DNA of 64,000 bases, from NCBI RefSeq assembly GCF_003431325.1, contig NZ_CP010515.1, positions 868,001 to 932,000 on the forward strand, written 5' to 3'. Both the position numbers and the translations under genes were made by a program. Shown here one piece after another: positions 61,418 to 64,000 of this stretch (position 1 is its first letter; each line of letters begins with the position of its first letter). Source of the DNA: Acidilobus sp. 7A (lineage in GTDB: Archaea; Thermoproteota; Thermoprotei_A; Sulfolobales; Acidilobaceae). The notes under the pieces were generated by a model that saw nothing but the letters and a program-made list of their open reading frames with translations, searched no databases and was not told the DNA's origin.

Positions 61418-63184
61418 TTGGGAGGAATATTTGCATTCGCCTGCAGGTCCCAGAGGGACGGCTCAGCGATATTTGAGGGGCTGAGGAGGTTAACCTACAG
61501 GGGCTATGATAGCGTCGGTGTTGCGTTTCTTGATGGTAAGATTGAAGTTAAGAAAGCTATGGGCTCCGCTGACAGGAACCCTGGGCTCTTCTCGTTCACC
61601 TCACGCGTGGCCGTGGGCCATACAAGGTATGCCACCAGGGGATGGCCAACACTTGAGAACGCCCACCCGATACTTGACTGCACGGGCAGCGTGGCCGTAG
61701 TGATGGACGGGGTCATAGATAACTATGAGCAGCTCCGTTCCTCCTTGATCTCCAGGGGGCACAAGCTCGTCACCACCACTGACACAGAGGTCATATCCCA
61801 CCTACTTGAGGAGGGCAAGGGGCCCAGAGATCTCCTGGCCACGCTTCGCGGCACGTTCTCGGCAGCCTATGTGAGGTCAGGTGACGAGAGGGTTTGGTTC
61901 ATACAGGACGGCCAGCCCCTGGTGATAGGCAAGGGACAGGAGTGCCTATACCTGGCCAGCGACCTTCCCAGCCTCTACGGCTTCGCCGACGAGGCTGTAA
62001 TAGTGCCTGAGGGCTCCTACGGCTACATCTCGGCCTCAGGTGAGTTCTCCATCTTCAGCGCGGAGGGAAGCCCATTACAGCAGCTCACCTCCAAGAGGGT
62101 TAAGTACGAGCCAGGATCCCTTGACAGGGCCGGCTACCCGCACTACATGCTTAAGGAGATCTATGAGATACCTGAGGCCCTCGAGAGGACCACGCACTCG
62201 CTGATGGATAAGTACCTAAGGCTCTCAGGCATGATACTTTACGGCGCCAGGAGAACCTTCATAATAGGCAACGGCACCAGCCTTCACGCAGGCATGGTGT
62301 CGGCCTACTACTTCTCGTCGCTCGGGGGCATGAGTATAGAGGTTGTCAGCGCCGCGGAGTTCCCCTACTACGCCCTTGACAACGTCGGCACGGGCACGGT
62401 TGTGCTGGCCGTCAGCCAGAGCGGCGAGACCAGCGACGTCATAAGGAGCATTAAGATGGCTAAGCAGAGGGGGGCCGTAATAGTTGGAGTTACTAACGTT
62501 TTGGGCTCAAGGCTTGCGCTAGAGTCCAACGTCTACCTTCCAATAGGCGCCGGACCGGAGCTCGCGGTGCCGGCCACCAAGACATTCACGTCAACACTAG
62601 CAGCCCTTATGCTTCTGGCAGCACATGTCGGTCTCACCGCAGGCAAGCTTTCTCAGGCAGAGCTTAACGAGCTTTACGACGACATAAGGTCCTTCTCCAA
62701 GTCCCTCGCCGAGAGCCTGCCAACGGTGGACGCGGCCGCATCAAAAATAGCAGGGGAGCTCAGGGACTCCAGGGACGCCTATGTTGTGAGCAGCGGCATA
62801 ACTTACCCTGTGGCCCTGGAGGGGGCGCTTAAGCTCAAGGAGGCAGCCATGCTTCACGCCGAAGGGGTTCAGCTCGGTGAGCTCAGGCATGGCCCTATGG
62901 TACTGACAAGGGACAACTACCCAATAATAGTAATTAAGCCCAGGGAGGAGGCGGCTGAGGAGCTCTACTCAAGGGTCATGTCAGAGCTGAGGGCTAGAGA
63001 GGCCAAGGTAATAGAAGTCTCGGACTCACCGCAGGCGTCACTGCAAGCTACCCGCGCAACTAGGCCAGAGCTTTACCCAATAGCCGCAGTCGTGCCGCTT
63101 CAGCTCCTCGCGTACAGGGTGGGCTTTGAGAGGGGACTGCCGATAGACTTGCCGCCCGGCTTAGCCAAGGCCATAACCACGTGA
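61418..63184 (+). CDS. GlmS-like sugar isomerase with dead glutaminase domain
   Basis: 588 residues, GlmS architecture: glutaminase domain, then two SIS domains. SIS motifs are intact: NGTSLHAGMVS, SQSGETSDVIRSIK, KTFTSTLAA, ALKLKEAAMLHAEG, ELRHGPMVL and a C-terminal LPPGLAKAIT. The glutaminase domain starts MGGIFAF: the essential Cys1 is Gly, and the oxyanion NG pair is DG (VVMDGVIDN, about 97). GHTRYAT and TDTEVISHL remain. It cannot use glutamine by the normal route; with nagA opposite, deamination of glucosamine-6-P to fructose-6-P is more likely. TTG start with TATAATATTTGG promoter. Confidence 0.9.
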   Translation: MGGIFAFACRSQRDGSAIFEGLRRLTYRGYDSVGVAFLDGKIEVKKAMGSADRNPGLFSFTSRVAVGHTRYATRGWPTLENAHPILDCTGSVAVVMDGVIDNYEQLRSSLISRGHKLVTTTDTEVISHLLEEGKGPRDLLATLRGTFSAAYVRSGDERVWFIQDGQPLVIGKGQECLYLASDLPSLYGFADEAVIVPEGSYGYISASGEFSIFSAEGSPLQQLTSKRVKYEPGSLDRAGYPHYMLKEIYEIPEALERTTHSLMDKYLRLSGMILYGARRTFIIGNGTSLHAGMVSAYYFSSLGGMSIEVVSAAEFPYYALDNVGTGTVVLAVSQSGETSDVIRSIKMAKQRGAVIVGVTNVLGSRLALESNVYLPIGAGPELAVPATKTFTSTLAALMLLAAHVGLTAGKLSQAELNELYDDIRSFSKSLAESLPTVDAAASKIAGELRDSRDAYVVSSGITYPVALEGALKLKEAAMLHAEGVQLGELRHGPMVLTRDNYPIIVIKPREEAAEELYSRVMSELRAREAKVIEVSDSPQASLQATRATRPELYPIAAVVPLQLLAYRVGFERGLPIDLPPGLAKAITT

Positions 63185-63209
63185 ACAGCCAGCTGTACAC
63201 ATCTTATTG

Positions 63210-63395
63210 TCAATCTATGGCCGGGTGCAGGTTCCCGTCGCCTATGTGGCCGCCTAGCGACGACGTTATGCCGTACTTTGAGTCAAGCGACCTCAGGGCC
63301 CTTATTGCATCAGGCACCCTGGAGGGCGGCACCACTATGTCCTCGATGAAGAGCTGGAAGGCGCGTTCAATGGCTTTCCCGCGCGCCATGGTCAT
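63210..63395 (-). pseudogene. fragment of FAD-linked oxidase (GlcD-type) C-terminus
   Basis: The minus strand reads AIERAFQLFIEDIVVPPSRV, then GITSSLGGHIGDGNLHPAID and a stop. GHIGDGNLHP is the signature of the C-terminal domain of glycolate/D-lactate dehydrogenases. Both ends are missing. Confidence 0.7.
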
Positions 63396-63433
63396 TAGGG
63401 CGTTTTAACTACGCCTTTGTCCTGCCAAAGCTA

Positions 63434-63455
63434 CGGCATATATAATATAAATATA
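63434..63455 (+). promoter_or_regulatory. AT-rich promoter of the solute-binding protein gene
   Basis: CATATATAATATAAATATAC, about 55-75 nt before the gene start; several TATA registers are possible, so a short leader is expected. It lacks the nagA-type 17-bp repeat. Confidence 0.45.
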
Positions 63456-63515
63456 CGTGCGTGTATACATGTCAGGCTTTTTAGCTCAAGTCTGTGGTTC
63501 AGAGGTGTGACTAAG

Positions 63516-64000
63516 ATGGGTTCAAGGTCTTTGAGCTCGGCGACCTTAGCGGCCATAGTTATAGTTATAGTGGTTGTCGCTGCTGTCGGGGGTTACTTGG
63601 CATTCGTGTCGACGAGACGCCACGTGACTACGACCACGCCTACCGTGACCACACCTATCACAACCACGTCATCTAACACAACGACAACCTCGATCACTAC
63701 CATAAACTTCTACACGTGGTGGGCCACAGCGGGGAAGATAGCGTTGAATCACGTCATCAACGCCTTCGAGGCGGCCTACCCGCAGTACGTGATAAGCCCC
63801 GAGATCATACCTGGTGCTTCAGGCACCAACGCTAAGTTCGTCGTGCTCGGCATGATGGCCGCTGGTAAGCCGCCTGCAGCCTTTCAGACTGACACGGGCC
63901 CCACGATAGTCTCCTACGTGCTAGCCGCCCCCAACGGGGTCAGGAGCTTCGTTAACTTCACGCCAATAATGATGAGCATGCACGGCCTCTGGGACAACGT
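63516..64000 (+). CDS. ABC-transporter extracellular sugar-binding protein (partial)
   Basis: Open at the right edge, 161 residues visible. ATG 63516 (GTG 63507 in frame). N-terminal membrane anchor (LAAIVIVIVVVAAVGGYLAF), a Thr-rich linker of about 30 residues, then a solute-binding fold: INFYTWWATAGKIALNHVIN, FEAAYPQYVI, then AAGKPPAAFQTDTGPTIVSY. This is the sugar-binding (family 1) type; together with nagA and the GlmS-like gene it suggests uptake of amino sugars. Confidence 0.88.
   Translation, partial: MGSRSLSSATLAAIVIVIVVVAAVGGYLAFVSTRRHVTTTTPTVTTPITTTSSNTTTTSITTINFYTWWATAGKIALNHVINAFEAAYPQYVISPEIIPGASGTNAKFVVLGMMAAGKPPAAFQTDTGPTIVSYVLAAPNGVRSFVNFTPIMMSMHGLWDN

Overview
The window is a chromosomal segment of a high-GC thermoacidophilic crenarchaeon. 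Arg is mostly AGG, Ile mostly ATA, and many genes start with TTG or GTG behind a TATA box 25-35 nt upstream. An Acidilobus-like organism fits best: archaeal Cdc6/Orc1, AglB, PyrI, Trm112, a 7S SRP RNA, large secreted Asn/Ser/Tyr-rich proteins, an S53 acid protease and a thermopsin remnant. This assignment is inference.

Layout. 1-5.9 kb: secreted proteins, a membrane-anchored winged-helix regulator and a GH38 alpha-mannosidase. 5.9-9.8 kb: accessory DNA with a tyrosine recombinase catalytic domain, a secreted 549-residue protein of unknown family, a conserved non-coding tail and decayed fragments. 9.9-14 kb: S53 protease and a TnpB remnant. 14.3-33.3 kb: mostly core genes (ppdK, MoaD-like, M32 carboxypeptidase, SRP RNA, glmM, Trm112, cdc6, tRNA-Ala, YeeE, Sua5, a giant secreted PEGA protein, aglB). 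33.4-50.8 kb: aldo/keto reductase, a probable amino-acid N-acylation/racemisation pair, an autoregulated RHH gene, pyrimidine genes (pyrF-pyrE, pyrB-pyrI-pyrC, pyrD), fumarase and UbiD. 51.1-54.7 kb: a candidate small RNA, an array of palindromes, and an inverted, decayed second copy of the 6.6-8.8 kb element. 54.8-60.2 kb: a mixed region with a nuclease, CofE, an ATPase with twin operators, a transporter and pseudogenes. 60.2-64 kb: an amino-sugar locus with nagA, a GlmS homologue lacking its glutaminase nucleophile, and the start of an ABC solute-binding protein.

The most unusual material is (i) the duplicated element, whose about 250 nt non-coding tail is better conserved than its coding part and holds a perfect 12-bp stem; (ii) the array at 51.4-52.15 kb, where about 228-bp units carry many perfect palindromes whose arm sequence is uniform inside each block but differs between blocks; (iii) several long genes interrupted by the same kind of -1 frame break at G runs; and (iv) the GlmS-like protein without Cys1 or the oxyanion Asn beside nagA, suggesting amino-sugar breakdown. 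TnpB-type transposon scars (short hairpins at gene 3' ends) are scattered across the window.
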